Shown here: positions 62,087-64,000 of the stretch, piece after piece
Position numbering within the stretch: position 1 is the first letter of the stretch
Layout of the letters: each line of letters starts with the position of its first letter
NCBI GenBank assembly: GCA_026392465.1
Contig: JAPLCA010000008.1
Coordinates: 124,001 to 188,000, forward strand
Reading direction: 5' to 3'
Length of the DNA stretch: 64,000 bases
Origin: Propionibacteriales bacterium
GTDB lineage: Bacteria > Actinomycetota > Actinomycetes > Propionibacteriales > Nocardioidaceae
Notes under the pieces: generated by a model
The model's input: the letters and a program-made list of their open reading frames with translations, nothing else
Told to the model about the DNA's origin: nothing
Database searches by the model: none
Program-made: the position numbers and the translations under genes

Positions 62087-63994
62087 TCAGGCGCCGATGT
62101 CGCCGCCGTCCTTGCGTCGCACGAGGGCGATCGCCGGACGGGGCAGGGAGGTGCCGCCGTCGGGCCAGTGGGACGCCGGCGCGTCCGCGGTGGCGCCGTC
62201 CTTCTCGCCCGGGTGCTGGACGCAGACCAGGACGCGCTTGCGCTGCACGACGGGACCGCAGGTCTCCGCACCGAACGGCACCGTGAGGAACTGACGGGTC
62301 AGGCCGCGGTCACGACCCTCCACCGCCACGCCGAACAGGCCGTCGTTCGAGCCGAGCGCGTTGCCGTCCGTGGAGATCCACAGGTTCCCGTGCCGGTCGA
62401 ACGCGACGTTGTCGGGGCAGGAGATCGGCGAGACCTGCGACTTGTCGTAGCCGCCGAAGTACGTCGACGCGTCGTTCGGGTCGCCGCACACGAGCAGCAG
62501 GTTCCACTCGAAACGGGTCGACGCGCTGTCGTTGCGACGCTCCGTCAGCTCCAGCACGTGGCCGTTCTTGTTGGCCTTGCGCGGGTTGGCCTCGTCGGGG
62601 CCGGCCTTGCCGGACGCGCCGCGGTTGGAGTTGTTCGTGAGGGCGACGTAGACCTTGCCGCTCACGGGGCTCGGCTCGACGTCCTCCGGACGGTCCATCT
62701 TGGTGGCGCCCACCTGGTCGGCGGCCAGGCGCGTGAACAGGAGCACCTCCTCGGCGGTGAAGCCCTGGACGAACGAGCGGTCGCCGCTCACGAGCGGGAT
62801 CCAGGCGCCGGAGCCGTCGAACTGCCCGTCCTTGGGCAGCGTGCCGGAGCCGTCAATCTGCGCGGACGGCGAGTCGCCGGTGAGGCGGGCGACGTAGAGC
62901 GTGCCGTGGTCCAGCAGCGTGTCGTTGTGACGCTTCGCGGCGCGCGAGGTGCCCTTCTTGACCTTGTCGCGCGAGACGAACTTGTAGAGGTAGTCGAAGC
63001 GCTCGTCGTCGCCCATGTAGACCGCGACGCGACCGTCCTTCGTGATCCGCGGCGTCGCGGCCTCGTGCTTGAAGCGGCCGAGGGCGGTGCGCTTGCGCGG
63101 CGTCGACGTCGGGTCGTAGGGGTCGATCTCGACGATCCAGCCGAAGCGGTTGACCTCGTTCGGCTCGACGGTCAGGTCGAAGCGCTCGTCGAACTTCTCC
63201 CACTGGCGGGTGGTCGCGTTGCCGGACACGCCGTAGCGGGCGAGCCGCTGGGCCGTCGTCGGGTCGGTGACCTGGGCCGCGTTGGCGAAGTACTGGTTGA
63301 AGTTCTCCTCGGCCGTCAGCCAGGTGCCCCACGGGGTGGTGCCGCCGGCGCAGTTGTTGAGCGTCCCCAGCACCGTGCGGCCCCTCGGGTCGGCCTTGGT
63401 GCGCACGAGCGCGTGGCCGGCGACCGGACCGGTGAGCACGAACCGCGACTGCGTGTGGAAGCGGCGGTTGAGGCGGTGCCCGACGACCGGCTTGAGCGAG
63501 CCGGAGCGGGTCTCCTGCACCGTGACGACCGACAGGCCGTGCGCGGCCCACGACGTCTCGACCTGCTCCTTGGTCGGGTTGGCCGCGTCGTAGCCGGGGT
63601 ACATCATCTCCTCGGTCGTGTACTCGTGGTTGGCCACGAGCAGCTGCGTGCCGCGGGCGAGCGGCAGCAGGGCGAGGAAGTCGTTGTTGAAGCCGAACTG
63701 GCGACGCTGCGCCGCGCCGCTCTGGGTGGTCGGCGACCAGCGCGGCGAGTCCTTGAACAGCGGGTCGCCCCAGCGGATCACGACGTCCTGCGTGTAGCCC
63801 TCGGGGACGCTGACGGCGTCGGCGGTGTTGGGCGCGACCGGACGGAACCGCAGGCCGAGCGGGCCCTTCTTCACGGTCGAGGAGGCGGGACCGCCCTTCG
63901 CGGCGGGCAGGCTGACGGGGGCGGCGGCCACGGGGCCGGCGAACGCGGCGGTGGCGGCGGTCGCGGCACCGATGACGGCACCGGCGCGCAGCAC
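62087..63994 (-). CDS. PhoX-like (DUF839) secreted alkaline phosphatase; 5' end may continue beyond window
   Basis: NNCAGGTTPWGTWLTAEENFNQYF, VAVYMGDDERFDYLYKFVS, PDNVAFDRHGNLWISTDGN. Confidence 0.9.
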   Translation of the reverse strand: MLRAGAVIGAATAATAAFAGPVAAAPVSLPAAKGGPASSTVKKGPLGLRFRPVAPNTADAVSVPEGYTQDVVIRWGDPLFKDSPRWSPTTQSGAAQRRQFGFNNDFLALLPLARGTQLLVANHEYTTEEMMYPGYDAANPTKEQVETSWAAHGLSVVTVQETRSGSLKPVVGHRLNRRFHTQSRFVLTGPVAGHALVRTKADPRGRTVLGTLNNCAGGTTPWGTWLTAEENFNQYFANAAQVTDPTTAQRLARYGVSGNATTRQWEKFDERFDLTVEPNEVNRFGWIVEIDPYDPTSTPRKRTALGRFKHEAATPRITKDGRVAVYMGDDERFDYLYKFVSRDKVKKGTSRAAKRHNDTLLDHGTLYVARLTGDSPSAQIDGSGTLPKDGQFDGSGAWIPLVSGDRSFVQGFTAEEVLLFTRLAADQVGATKMDRPEDVEPSPVSGKVYVALTNNSNRGASGKAGPDEANPRKANKNGHVLELTERRNDSASTRFEWNLLLVCGDPNDASTYFGGYDKSQVSPISCPDNVAFDRHGNLWISTDGNALGSNDGLFGVAVEGRDRGLTRQFLTVPFGAETCGPVVQRKRVLVCVQHPGEKDGATADAPASHWPDGGTSLPRPAIALVRRKDGGDIGA

Positions 63995-64000
63995 GCCGCG

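Overview
64-kb high-GC actinobacterial chromosomal window, apparently Propionibacteriales/Nocardioidaceae-like (inference from composition and gene content only). Mostly ordinary dense coding DNA. Main content: (i) a purine/NMT1-type ABC uptake block (xdhC fragment, guanine-deaminase-like protein, SBP-ATPase-2 permeases); (ii) a quaternary-amine/betaine N-demethylation regulon (SolA-like oxidase, FAD+GcvT dehydrogenase, IclR, Rieske ferredoxin, ferredoxin reductase, Rieske oxygenase), with a 17-bp GTTGC-N7-GCAAC motif in two of its promoter regions; (iii) a second oxidative N-demethylase operon (cupin, DmmA-like protein, PDR/VanB reductase, DUF3445 haem N-demethylase) running into an ammonium transporter and PII; (iv) a tRNA-Gly(CCC) followed by a 17-bp copy of its own 3' end, resembling an integration scar; (v) arsR/acr3/arsC next to an MTAP-like phosphorylase and a sugar/glycosyltransferase/molybdopterin-oxidoreductase cluster; (vi) dcd, psuG and a PfkB kinase; (vii) a small region with a chymotrypsin-fold protease and tiny membrane ORFs; (viii) a TPP riboswitch with ykoEDC-type ECF thiamine transporter; (ix) a MaoC/acyl-CoA dehydrogenase/SDR operon; (x) a PhoX-like phosphatase truncated by the window end. 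Two clusters of an alternating-orientation palindromic repeat (CTGGTCGAGTAG...CGTATCGAGACCAC) and several unrelated near-perfect intergenic palindromes are the most notable non-coding structures. No CRISPR array, transposase, integrase or clear prophage was seen. All family calls come from reading motifs by eye; no searches were run.
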